Part shown: in pieces, positions 33,463 through 40,853 of the stretch
How the letters are laid out: every line of letters starts with the position of its first letter
Position numbering within the stretch: position 1 is the first letter of the stretch
Source of the DNA: Candidatus Nomurabacteria bacterium
Lineage (GTDB): Bacteria > Patescibacteriota > Minisyncoccia > Phycocordibacterales > UBA9973
Reading direction: 5' to 3'
DNA length: 46,416 nucleotides
NCBI GenBank assembly: GCA_943356675.1
Contig: CALRFQ010000007.1
Span: 1-46,416 of the forward strand
The notes under the pieces: model-generated
Database searches by the model: none
What the model was told of the DNA's origin: nothing
Seen by the model: the letters and a program-made list of their open reading frames with translations, nothing else
Position numbers and translations under genes: made by a program

Positions 33463-33801
33463 TTATTCAAGGCTATTAAGTATGGCTTCTTTCTCTGTAG
33501 AAGTTAGTGTTTTAGCTCCTTTAACTGGTGTAGTCTTTACCCGAAGGTCTTGCATTATATTTGTCTTTTCTGTATCAGTTAATTCAACTGCACCATTTGG
33601 TGGAGCTACACGGAGGGCTTCTAGGGCTTTTAGCTTCTCGTCATAGGTAGAGGGTGTGTGCTTATTTAGCTGATACTGCTTTTGCACAATGAAATAAATA
33701 CCGACAGAAGCTCCAATAATTACTAATAAAACAATTATATTCTTAATTGTTTTATGTGTGGATGTAGTTAAAGAATCAGGAGTTTGAATTTGATTATCCA
33801 T
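33463..33801 (-). CDS. Small single-helix membrane protein, first gene of the surface operon
   Basis: 112 residues: one transmembrane helix at about 20-42 (NIIVLLVIIGASVGIYFIV), then a charged tail with a duplicated motif, LTDTEKTNIMQDLRV and LTSTEKEAILNSLE, so the tail holds two copies of an LTxTEKxxIxxxL unit. No family recognised. It could anchor or regulate the exported proteins of the operon. Its start is supported by TACAAT 6 nt upstream. Confidence 0.8.
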   Translation of the reverse strand: MDNQIQTPDSLTTSTHKTIKNIIVLLVIIGASVGIYFIVQKQYQLNKHTPSTYDEKLKALEALRVAPPNGAVELTDTEKTNIMQDLRVKTTPVKGAKTLTSTEKEAILNSLE

Positions 33802-33807
33802 ATAACT

Positions 33808-33813
33808 ATTGTA
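33808..33813 (-). promoter_or_regulatory. -10 element of the surface-protein operon (leaderless)
   Basis: TACAAT exactly 6 nt before the ATG at 33801. It should drive five genes down to the terminator at 27086-27114. Confidence 0.62.
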
Positions 33814-33882
33814 CTAAAAGCACCCATAGTAAGCAAGAAAAAAACCTGTGAAATAGCATCTGTGGTGGACGAGTACAGCATA

Positions 33883-33911
33883 TTGACCAAAATATGAAAA
33901 AAAGCTATTAT
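33883..33911 (+). promoter_or_regulatory. nusA promoter
   Basis: TTGACC (33883-33888), 17-bp spacer, TATTAT (33906-33911). The predicted transcription start near 33918 gives a leader of about 57 nt, unlike most genes here. Confidence 0.75.
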
Positions 33912-33923
33912 ATGAGAGTAAAT

Positions 33924-33948
33924 GTCCGTCTCGAACCGGACTTTTTTT
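33924..33948 (+). terminator. Attenuator-like terminator in the nusA leader
   Basis: Stem GTCCG / CGGAC with an 8-nt loop and seven T residues, 6 nt after the predicted transcription start and 26 nt before the nusA ATG. No gene upstream on this strand needs a terminator, so it probably controls nusA. Confidence 0.7.
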
Positions 33949-33974
33949 ATTAAAATTTAATAACAATTAAATAT

Positions 33975-35204
33975 ATGTTAGACCTTAAAACAATGAAATC
34001 CGCCCTTGAGCAACTCGAGCAAGAGCGCAAAATCCCAAAAGAGAAAATCTTTGAGGCTATTGAGCAGGCATTAGCCGCTGCTTACAAGAAAGATTACGGA
34101 AAAAAGGGCCAAATTATCCGCACACACTTCAACCAAGAGACTGGTGAGACAGAATTCTACCAAGTGAAAATCGTAGTTGATGAGACATTAGTGCGTATTC
34201 CAGATGAAAATGAAAACGAAGACGATATTCAAATCGCCGATGGTGATGAACGCGTGCGTTTCAATGAAGAGCACCACATCATGATCGAAGATGCGAAGCG
34301 TATGAAAAGTGATGTAGTACTCGAAGAAGAAATCACTTTCCCACTCGAGCCTATGGCAGACTTCGGACGCATTGCTGCTCAGACTGCAAAGCAAGTGATC
34401 ATACAGAAGATTCGTGAAGCAGAACGCGGAGCAATCCTAGAAGAGTACGGCACAAAGGAAGGCCAAATCATAAACGGCTTCGTACAGAAGATGGAACGCG
34501 GAATGGTTTACATCGACTTCAATCGTGCCACTGGCATAATGCCACCTGAAGAACAGATTCCTGGAGAATTCTATAAGCGTGGCGACAGAATCCGTGCTTA
34601 CCTATATGCAGTGGAAGAAACTCCTCGTGGAATTAATTTGAAGCTTTCTCGTACACATCCTGAATTTATTGAAGGACTCTTCGCAGTAGAAGCTCCTGAA
34701 ATCGCAAGTGGAGTTGTAGAAATCAAATCTATCGCCCGTGAAGCAGGTTCAAGAAGTAAGATTGCAGTATTCTCAAACGACGAACACATTGATCCAGTTG
34801 GATCTTGCGTGGGCCAGCGTGGAGTGCGTGTGACGACAGTTATGAGTGAGTTAGGTGGTGAAAAAATTGATATAATACCTTGGAGTGAAGATCCTGCTAC
34901 ATATGTGGCAAGTGCCTTATCTCCTGCGAAAGCTCTCGACATACAAGTAGACCTCGAGGGACGCAAAGCTGTAGTAGAAGTGGCAGAAGATCAGCTATCA
35001 CTCGCTATCGGTAAGGGCGGACAGAATGTGCGCCTCGCAGCGAAACTCACTGGATGGAGAATCGACATCAAGGGTATCGCAGGTGAAGAAGTTATTTCAG
35101 AAGAAATCGGTGATGCAGAAGATGAATCTATAGATGATGGAATCGTTATCGAAGAAGGTGTGCAAGCTCCTATAGAAGTAGCAGAGAAAGAAGCAGAGGA
35201 ATAA
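33975..35204 (+). CDS. nusA: Transcription termination/antitermination factor NusA
   Basis: 409 residues. The N-terminal RNA-polymerase-binding domain is about 1-135, S1 about 160-230 (INGFVQKMERGMVYIDF), and two KH domains about 232-375 (DPVGSCVGQRGVRV and LAIGKGGQNVRLAAKLTGW). The C-terminus is an acidic tail without the two extra repeats of E. coli NusA. It controls pausing, termination and transcription-translation coupling. First gene of nusA-ppa-tig. The hairpin in its own leader suggests feedback. Confidence 0.96.
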   Translation: MLDLKTMKSALEQLEQERKIPKEKIFEAIEQALAAAYKKDYGKKGQIIRTHFNQETGETEFYQVKIVVDETLVRIPDENENEDDIQIADGDERVRFNEEHHIMIEDAKRMKSDVVLEEEITFPLEPMADFGRIAAQTAKQVIIQKIREAERGAILEEYGTKEGQIINGFVQKMERGMVYIDFNRATGIMPPEEQIPGEFYKRGDRIRAYLYAVEETPRGINLKLSRTHPEFIEGLFAVEAPEIASGVVEIKSIAREAGSRSKIAVFSNDEHIDPVGSCVGQRGVRVTTVMSELGGEKIDIIPWSEDPATYVASALSPAKALDIQVDLEGRKAVVEVAEDQLSLAIGKGGQNVRLAAKLTGWRIDIKGIAGEEVISEEIGDAEDESIDDGIVIEEGVQAPIEVAEKEAEE

Positions 35205-35229
35205 TTTATTAATTTAATAAAAATATTTT

Positions 35230-35814
35230 ATGGCAAACATAGATCACAAACCAAGTAAGTATATGCTCAATCTATTACACGTTCTTCCTCCATTCGTCGA
35301 TGAAGAAAAGGGTATAGTAAATGCAATCATGGAAGTTTCTACAGGTAGTATTAACAAATACGAACTCATTACAGAAAGTGGCCAGCTCAAGCTTGATCGC
35401 GTTGGTTACTCTTCACTTTCATACCCATTCACATATGGTGCAATACCAATGACTTGGGATTATGATGGCGATCCTCTTGATGTAGAAATAGTAAACATCA
35501 CAGAGCCACTTGTAGCAGGATGTTTAGTAGAAGCTCGCATCATCGGCGTAATGAAATTCATTGATGGTGGTGAAGTTGATGACAAGATTATCGCAGTACT
35601 TAAGGATGACAAGCGTTCAGATCACATAAAGTCAATCGATGATTTAGGTGATTACTTCAAGACTGAGACTCGTTATTTCTGGGAGAATGTGAAAGCTCTC
35701 AAAAAAGCTGGCACAGGAAAAGTAGAAGAATTTTACGGTCCAGAAGAAGCAATCAAAGTCATCAAAGAGTGTGCTGAGAAATACCAAAAAGAATACGCTC
35801 CAAAATTAGATTAA
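35230..35814 (+). CDS. ppa: Inorganic pyrophosphatase (soluble family I)
   Basis: 194 residues. The signature is DYDGDPLDVEIV near 75-86 (Asp residues binding metal), preceded by MEVSTGSINKYELI near 35 and YPFTYGAIP near 62, followed by EVDDKIIAVL. It hydrolyses pyrophosphate and so drives biosynthesis. It lies 25 nt after nusA and 14 nt before tig. Confidence 0.96.
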   Translation: MANIDHKPSKYMLNLLHVLPPFVDEEKGIVNAIMEVSTGSINKYELITESGQLKLDRVGYSSLSYPFTYGAIPMTWDYDGDPLDVEIVNITEPLVAGCLVEARIIGVMKFIDGGEVDDKIIAVLKDDKRSDHIKSIDDLGDYFKTETRYFWENVKALKKAGTGKVEEFYGPEEAIKVIKECAEKYQKEYAPKLD

Positions 35815-35828
35815 TAAATACATTCCCT

Positions 35829-36893
35829 ATGATAACAAAAACAATAATAAAGAAGCTCGAGAAGAGCACAGTGGAAATTACTAGTGGGATAGAGGCAGAA
35901 GCATTCGCAAAGTACGAAGACAAGGCGCTCGCTCGCATTAGTGAGAGAATGGAAATCCCAGGATTCCGTAAAGGTAAAGCGCCAGTAGATATGATTAAAA
36001 AGAGTGTGAACGAAATGGCTCTACTTGAAGAAATGGCAGAGTCTGCAATCTATGATGCGTACCCAAAGATTCTAGAAGAAAATAAAATAGATGCTATCGG
36101 TCGCCCAGAAATCTCTATCACAAAGATTGCAAAGGGTAATGATCTTGAATTCACTATCAAGACTGCAGTCCTCCCACAAATGGATCTTCCTGATTACAAG
36201 AAAATTGCAAAGGTAGAATGCGACAAAGCTGAATACAAAGAAGAAATAAAAGTTGATGAAGAAAATGTTACGAAAGTAATTACAGATCTCCGCAAAATGC
36301 GTACAGAGCAAAATATGCCCCCTCATGAACACAAAGAAGGTGAAGAGCACGCACATCATGAATTTACAGAAGAGGAACTTCCAAAAGTTGATGACGAGTT
36401 TGTGAAGTCATTTGGCAAATTTGAAAACGTAGAAGAATTCACAAATAAAATTCGTGAGAACTTAAAGAAGGAGCAAGAAGTAATAAAGAGCGACAAGAAG
36501 CGCCTTGCGATAGTGGAAGCAATCATCAAAGATACAAAGGGTGAGATTCCAGAAATTCTTGTGAATGCTGAGATAGATAAGATGATGTACAAACTCGAAG
36601 CCGACCTCACAGGTATGGGATTTAAGATGGATCAATATATGCAGCAGATAAATAAAACAGAAGTGGAAATGCGTCACGAGATGAAGGACGAAGCCGAGAA
36701 GCGTGCGAAGCTTCAGATGATCGTGCACACAATATCTGAGAAGGAAAACATCAAGCCTACAGATGAAGAAATAAAATTAGAAGCAGAACAAATCACAAAG
36801 ATGTACAAGGATGCAGATCCTGTCCGTGCACAAGCTTATGTGGAGACAATGCTCACAAATGAAAAAGTTTTCGCATTCTTAGAAGGTAAATAA
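35829..36893 (+). CDS. tig: Trigger factor lacking the PPIase domain
   Basis: 354 residues; typical trigger factors have about 430-450. The ribosome-binding N-domain carries GFRKGKAP near residue 48. Residues after about 150 go directly to the helical C-domain (DDEFVKSFGKFENVEEF onward, about 190-354). In place of the FKBP-type PPIase there is a short His/Glu-rich linker with HEHKEGEEHAHHE (about 165-178), which might bind metal. Chaperone activity at the ribosome is expected, prolyl isomerase activity is not. Last gene of nusA-ppa-tig. Confidence 0.9.
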   Translation: MITKTIIKKLEKSTVEITSGIEAEAFAKYEDKALARISERMEIPGFRKGKAPVDMIKKSVNEMALLEEMAESAIYDAYPKILEENKIDAIGRPEISITKIAKGNDLEFTIKTAVLPQMDLPDYKKIAKVECDKAEYKEEIKVDEENVTKVITDLRKMRTEQNMPPHEHKEGEEHAHHEFTEEELPKVDDEFVKSFGKFENVEEFTNKIRENLKKEQEVIKSDKKRLAIVEAIIKDTKGEIPEILVNAEIDKMMYKLEADLTGMGFKMDQYMQQINKTEVEMRHEMKDEAEKRAKLQMIVHTISEKENIKPTDEEIKLEAEQITKMYKDADPVRAQAYVETMLTNEKVFAFLEGK

Positions 36894-36914
36894 TTTTAAA
36901 AAATTAATTTGCAT

Positions 36915-36948
36915 AAAAAAAGGCCCCTTCGTCAGAAGAGGCTTTTTT
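36915..36948. terminator. Bidirectional terminator after tig
   Basis: GC-rich stem ending CCTTC / GAAGAGG with a GTCA loop, flanked by A- and T-runs. Serves tig (plus) and the lipoprotein gene (minus). Confidence 0.88.
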
Positions 36949-36963
36949 GATTTGTTGTGCATT

Positions 36964-37491
36964 TTACTGCACGATTTCACCGTTTATTGTTGGATCACGA
37001 TCAGTTTGATGATCGTTAATTGAAACATAAACAGGTGCCCATCCATATAATCCATAGTCGCGATTCTGGAGTTGTGAAAACTTACCAGGATAGTGAACTA
37101 CATTATTATTTGGGTAAGGGTAGTAAATGGGTGCATCTGTGCATAATGCTGTGCCGACAATGTTCCCCCATCTGTCACATACAGGGACCTTTAGTAAATT
37201 GGTCGGAGGACCAGTTACATATAGAACAGTAGTGCTGATACTATAGTTCTGGTACCAATTCGCATAGTTACCGCCATAGTTTCCACCGTAAGGGGAATAA
37301 TAATTCCCAAATCCTACGTTTCCATTCAACCAAAGTTGAACGGATTCAACTTTGAGTTTTCCTGTAGAATCACGGCCGAGAACTACATTGCCACCACCGT
37401 CTACCCCGCTTAAGGTTACTCCTTTTCCACCACAAGATGAAAGAGAAATTACAGCCATTAAGGCTACGATAAAATACATAATACGTTTCAT
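36964..37491 (-). CDS. Putative lipoprotein, Bacteroidota-like
   Basis: 175 residues. The N-terminus MKRIMYFIVALMAVISLSSCGGK is a lipoprotein signal with a lipobox Cys at 20, written here in parts as AVISLSSC. The style (short Lys/Arg start, SSCGG) is common in Bacteroidota. The mature part is Gly/Tyr/Asn-rich (GNYYSPYGGNYGGNYANW) and then polar. No family recognised. It is a lone minus-strand gene between tig and clpP. A strong sigma-70-type promoter lies upstream and a 56-bp hairpin in its leader. Transfer is likely. Confidence 0.78.
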   Translation of the reverse strand: MKRIMYFIVALMAVISLSSCGGKGVTLSGVDGGGNVVLGRDSTGKLKVESVQLWLNGNVGFGNYYSPYGGNYGGNYANWYQNYSISTTVLYVTGPPTNLLKVPVCDRWGNIVGTALCTDAPIYYPYPNNNVVHYPGKFSQLQNRDYGLYGWAPVYVSINDHQTDRDPTINGEIVQ

Positions 37492-37499
37492 GATAATTT

Positions 37500-37555
37500 G
37501 ATTTAGAATTAGTTTATTCCCCTAAACACTTAGGAACATAAACTAATCCTAAATC
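37500..37555. repeat. 26-bp-arm inverted repeat in the lipoprotein leader
   Basis: Arms 37500-37525 and 37530-37555 pair at 22 of 26 positions around a 4-nt loop (ACAC). It starts 9 nt upstream of the lipoprotein ATG, so the mRNA would carry a long hairpin just before the start codon. No T-run follows. Confidence 0.8.
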
Positions 37556-37600
37556 TCACCATGAAAGCCCTGTATCAAAGAACATTACCTTATTACTCAT

Positions 37601-37630
37601 ATTATAGCATATTTATACCCCATTTGTCAA
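37601..37630 (-). promoter_or_regulatory. Strong promoter for the lipoprotein gene
   Basis: TTGACA (37625-37630), 18-bp spacer ending TGC, TATAAT (37601-37606), minus strand. Transcription would start near 37594, about 100 nt before the ATG. It is the closest match to the sigma-70 consensus that I noticed in the window. Confidence 0.8.
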
Positions 37631-37682
37631 GCTAGAATAGCCTTATTTTATGGTACTATATTAGGTATTCACCCAACAGTTA

Positions 37683-37713
37683 CCCCGAAGGAAAGAGTAC
37701 TTCCTACGGGGCG
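37683..37713 (+). repeat. 31-nt hairpin repeat, copy 1 (clpP leader)
   Basis: CCCCGAAGGAAAG, 2-3 nt, ACTTCCTACGGGGC: an imperfect palindrome that recurs in reverse orientation at 40126-40156 with one base difference. It lies 54 nt before the clpP ATG and would form a hairpin in the clpP leader. Confidence 0.8.
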
Positions 37714-37766
37714 AGATGTGGTAATATTACTAGAGTTACATTATAAATTTAATTTTTTACACAAAT

Positions 37767-38357
37767 ATGTTGATTCCTACTGTTATAGAAAAGACAATGA
37801 ACGGCGAAAGAGCTTATGATATATACTCTCGCCTATTAAATGAGCGCATTATTTTCCTTGGTGGCCCAATAGATGACCACATAGCAAACCTCGTTGTGGC
37901 CCAGCTCCTATACCTAGACCATATGGATCCAAAGAAAGACATATATCTATATATAAATTCCCCAGGAGGTTCAGTTTCTGCCGGTCTCGCAATCCTCGAC
38001 ACTATGAACTTCGTAAGAGCCGATGTGTCTACTATCTGTGTGGGTGTCGCCGCTTCTATGGGCTCACTCCTTCTATCTTCTGGCACAAAGGGCAAGCGTT
38101 TCGCACTACCAAATGCTGAGATCATGATTCACCAAGTACTCGGTGGCACAGAAGGTCAGGCATCAGATATCGAGATTCAAGCCAAGCATATCCTTCGCAT
38201 TAAAGAGAATTTGAACAAAATTCTCGCCAAGAACACTGGCAAGTCCCCAACTCAGGTGGAAAAGGATGCAGACCGCGACAATTGGATGACTTCAGATGAA
38301 GCCAAGAAGTACGGACTCATCGACGAGACTATCTCAAAACAGAAAGCTATCAAGTAG
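37767..38357 (+). CDS. clpP: ATP-dependent Clp protease proteolytic subunit
   Basis: 196 residues. The catalytic Ser lies in [14 protein letters not shown] near 92, the His in [11 protein letters not shown] near 117, and the Asp near 168 ([13 protein letters not shown]). [17 protein letters not shown] is conserved. It forms the barrel-shaped peptidase used with ClpX or ClpA/C; no Clp ATPase is nearby. The leader has a hairpin repeat and no Shine-Dalgarno sequence. Confidence 0.97.
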   Translation: MLIPTVIEKTMNGERAYDIYSRLLNERIIFLGGPIDDHIANLVVAQLLYLDHMDPKKDIYLYINSPGGSVSAGLAILDTMNFVRADVSTICVGVAASMGSLLLSSGTKGKRFALPNAEIMIHQVLGGTEGQASDIEIQAKHILRIKENLNKILAKNTGKSPTQVEKDADRDNWMTSDEAKKYGLIDETISKQKAIK

Positions 38358-38584
38358 TATTCCTCTGTTTATAAAACTTAATATATAGACAAACTTCATA
38401 AAATCGGGTATTATGAAGTTATTCGATTATTAATTTAGAATATAGTCTATGTTTGAAAGATTAACTTCAGAAGGAATACCGACCTAGCCGAAAAAATTTT
38501 ATGTATAAAAAAGTTCACAGTTTCATAGAGTACAGAAAATATCCAAAGAAGATATAGTTTTTTAGATACGGGCTAACCGTATAT
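38358..38584 (+). other. rny upstream region with two hairpins
   Basis: 227 bp without an ORF. AACTTCATAA / TTATGAAGTT (10-bp stem) lies at about 38391-38419, and ATACGG / CCGTAT at 38566-38582, ending 2 nt before the rny ATG, where it could mask the start. No clear promoter or terminator was identified; part may be the rny leader. Confidence 0.55.
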
Positions 38585-40111
38585 ATGACATTAACAGCAA
38601 TAATTATAGCCGCAGCAGCCCTAATAGTAGGAGCTGGTATTGGTTATTATTTGCGTCTGATCATATCACTTGGTAAGAAAGGTTCTATGGAACTTGAGAT
38701 CAAGCAAATCATGATCGGTGCAAAAGAAGATGCACAGAAGGTGGTAGACGAAGCAAAGAAGAAAGCTGAAGACCGCATTCGTGAACTTCATGAAGAAGAA
38801 AAGAAAAAGAGTGAAGAGTGGAAGAAGACAGAAGATCGTTTGATTAAAAAGGAAGAGCACTTAGATTCTCGTCAGAGTGAAATCGACAGAGAAGTGGATA
38901 GTGTGAAGAGTAAGATTGAAGAGATAAAGAAAATTAAAGAGAGAGTGGACGGCATGGAAGCAGAGAAGGCCAAAGAGCTTGAGAAAGTAGCTCGCCTCAC
39001 TCAAGACGACGCTCGTGAACAAATCATCAAACTCGCAGAAGCAAACTACGAGGAAGATTTGGTTGTGAGAATGCAAAAGCTAGAAACTGTAAATGCCGAG
39101 AAGCTAGATCGCCGTGCGAAAGAAATAATGGCTACATCTATCAACCGCTTAGCATCTTCTACAGCAAGTGAAATGATGGTCACATATGTGAACATTCCAA
39201 ACGAAGAAATCAAAGGAAAGATTATCGGAAAAGAAGGAAGAAACATTCGTGCATTTGAGAAAGCTTCTGGAGTGGAGCTCATCGTGGATGAGAACCCAGG
39301 CTCTATCACTATCTCATCATTTGATCCTGTTCGCCGCCAAGTAGCTCGCCTAGCACTTGAGAACTTAGTGCTCGATGGACGTATCCAGCCAGCTAAAATT
39401 GAAGAGATGGTGGAGAAAGCTCACGGAGAAATAAATAAAATAATTAAAGACAAGGGCGAGCAAGCAGTGTATGAATGCGGAATCTTTAATCTAGATCCTC
39501 GCATCGTCGCTATCGTAGGACGCCTATACTTCCGTACAAGTTACGGTCAGAACGTTCTTCAGCACTCTATCGAGATGGCGCACATTGCAGGTATGCTCGC
39601 ACAAGAGCTCGGTGCAGATGTAGCTATCGCAAAGGCTGGTGCACTTGTGCACGACATTGGAAAGGCGCTCGATCACGAAGTGCAAGGCACACACATTGAT
39701 ATTGGTATCCGTATTCTTCAGAAGTTCGGTGCAGACCCTCGTATTGTGACTTCTATGAAGAGTCACCACGATGATTGCCCTCACGAAAGTGTGGAAGCTG
39801 TGATCGTGCAAACTGCCGACTACATTTCAGGTGGCCGCCCAGGTGCACGAAGAGACAGCGTAGAGAATTACATCAAGCGCTTACAAGAACTTGAAGCTCT
39901 CACAAATTCATTCCCTGGCGTGGAGAAGTCATACGCACTCTCAGCTGGGCGCGAAATCAGAATCTTCGTTACTCCAGAGAAAGTGTCAGACCTCGGTGCG
40001 AAAGAGCTCGCTCACGACATCGCCAAAAAGATTGAACAAGAACTCACCTACCCAGGAGAGATTAAAGTAACACTCATCAGAGAAAACAGGATAACGGAGT
40101 ATGCGAGATAG
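38585..40111 (+). CDS. rny: Ribonuclease Y
   Basis: 508 residues. N-terminal membrane helix about 3-25, long coiled coil about 30-185, KH domain about 205-275 (GKIIGKEGRNIRAFEK), and HD domain with HSIEMAHIAGML near 322 and GALVHDIGKALDHE near 350. It starts mRNA decay at the membrane. The last 15 codons (VTLIRENRITEYAR and stop) are repeated downstream at 40155-40199 with synonymous changes; the active frame ends at the first copy. Confidence 0.96.
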   Translation: MTLTAIIIAAAALIVGAGIGYYLRLIISLGKKGSMELEIKQIMIGAKEDAQKVVDEAKKKAEDRIRELHEEEKKKSEEWKKTEDRLIKKEEHLDSRQSEIDREVDSVKSKIEEIKKIKERVDGMEAEKAKELEKVARLTQDDAREQIIKLAEANYEEDLVVRMQKLETVNAEKLDRRAKEIMATSINRLASSTASEMMVTYVNIPNEEIKGKIIGKEGRNIRAFEKASGVELIVDENPGSITISSFDPVRRQVARLALENLVLDGRIQPAKIEEMVEKAHGEINKIIKDKGEQAVYECGIFNLDPRIVAIVGRLYFRTSYGQNVLQHSIEMAHIAGMLAQELGADVAIAKAGALVHDIGKALDHEVQGTHIDIGIRILQKFGADPRIVTSMKSHHDDCPHESVEAVIVQTADYISGGRPGARRDSVENYIKRLQELEALTNSFPGVEKSYALSAGREIRIFVTPEKVSDLGAKELAHDIAKKIEQELTYPGEIKVTLIRENRITEYAR

Positions 40112-40125
40112 AGAAATCAAAGCAT

Positions 40126-40156
40126 GCCCCGTAGGAAGTAATCTTTCCTTCGGGGT
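40126..40156 (-). repeat. 31-nt hairpin repeat, copy 2 (between rny end copies)
   Basis: Reverse-orientation copy of the repeat at 37683-37713 with one base difference in the loop. It fills most of the 43 nt between the two copies of the rny 3' end. Confidence 0.8.
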
Positions 40157-40199
40157 CACTCTCATCCGCGAAAATCGCATCACCGAATACGCAAGATAA
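40155..40199 (+). pseudogene. Second copy of the rny 3' end (15 codons)
   Basis: Read from 40155 it encodes VTLIRENRITEYAR and a stop, identical at the protein level to the rny end at 40067-40111 but with synonymous changes in most codons (for example AGA to CGC, AGG to CGC, TAG to TAA). It is out of frame with rny and has no start, so it is a remnant. Kept amino acids with changed codons imply descent from a diverged rny gene, not a recent tandem slip. Confidence 0.88.
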
Positions 40200-40212
40200 T
40201 TTAATCACAACA

Positions 40213-40247
40213 AAAAAATCCTTCATGCATAACATGAAGGATTTTTT
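40213..40247. terminator. Bidirectional terminator after rny
   Basis: 15-bp stem AAAAAATCCTTCATG / CATGAAGGATTTTTT with loop CATAA. Serves rny and the convergent gene at 40263-40706. Confidence 0.9.
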
Positions 40248-40262
40248 ATTTTAGAATAGCGA

Positions 40263-40706
40263 CTAGCGCCGTAGTGCCCATGATACGTTGGTGATTAAAC
40301 CAACAGATAGGATGGTACTACCATCAAAGGTAGTTCCTAACTCGCAAAATTCAAAGAACTTCACATTACCAACCTTCTCCATCCTTTCAATACCTAAACC
40401 GGCATAGTTTCCCTTATGGCTCAAAGGCTTAGAGTACACTCCATACACATCAAAGTCATGCTTCAGGAAGTATCCACTCATAAAGAGTAGAGAATTGTTT
40501 CCAAAGCCATATGAAATGCTATGGAAACTTTTGCTCGTTATGAGCGCACTAGAAACAAACAAATTTGTGCCCATACTAAACGGGGCTTTAAATTCAGTAC
40601 TTGCAACTACCGGCACAAATGCACCAAGTGTCACAAAAGGTTTAGAGTTTTGAGCATTACATATTGATGCTACCAATACAAGGATAATAGACAATAACTT
40701 TGACAT
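40263..40706 (-). CDS. Secreted or outer-membrane-like protein, Bacteroidota-like
   Basis: 147 residues. Signal peptide about 1-19 ending SICNAQN, with the Ala-Gln end common in Bacteroidota. The body is a series of amphipathic strands with many aromatic residues (FVTLGAFVPVV, SFHSISYGFGNNSLLFMSGYF, NYAGLGIERM) and a near-terminal VSWALRR, resembling a small beta-barrel, but no family is recognised. Lone minus-strand gene between rny and the TrmB gene. A weak promoter (ATGACA, 17 bp, CATAAT at 40746-40751) lies upstream. Confidence 0.75.
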   Translation of the reverse strand: MSKLLSIILVLVASICNAQNSKPFVTLGAFVPVVASTEFKAPFSMGTNLFVSSALITSKSFHSISYGFGNNSLLFMSGYFLKHDFDVYGVYSKPLSHKGNYAGLGIERMEKVGNVKFFEFCELGTTFDGSTILSVGLITNVSWALRR

Positions 40707-40794
40707 AATATTAAGGTTTAAAGGTTTATGATTATTTGAGTAAATTATGCCACATATTTAAAATACTGTCATATTTGTCGTCATTATATATAAA

Positions 40795-40823
40795 TTTGCT
40801 ATATCTGCCTTATTTTGTATAAT
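40795..40823 (+). promoter_or_regulatory. Promoter of the TrmB-type regulator
   Basis: TTGCTA, 16-bp spacer, TATAAT (40818-40823). Transcription would start near 40830, giving a 24-nt leader. Confidence 0.65.
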
Positions 40824-40830
40824 ATATATG

Positions 40831-40848
40831 TTGTCGGATTTTACGACA
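40831..40848. promoter_or_regulatory. Possible operator in the TrmB-type gene leader
   Basis: Inverted repeat TGTCG, 7 nt, CGACA just after the predicted transcription start. A bound regulator here would block its own transcription. GTCGTCA also occurs about 50 bp upstream. Confidence 0.5.
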
Positions 40849-40853
40849 TAATT

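Noticed and set aside
37500-37555. Integron attC site
   Set aside because: The hairpin has the right size, but the core sites (RYYYAAC / GTTRRRY) are absent and no integrase or cassette array is seen.
25838-40706. The Bacteroidota-like genes as simple contamination
   Set aside because: Three separate genes lie inside continuous CPR gene order, two with readable promoters; contamination alone does not fit, though local misjoins cannot be excluded without reads.
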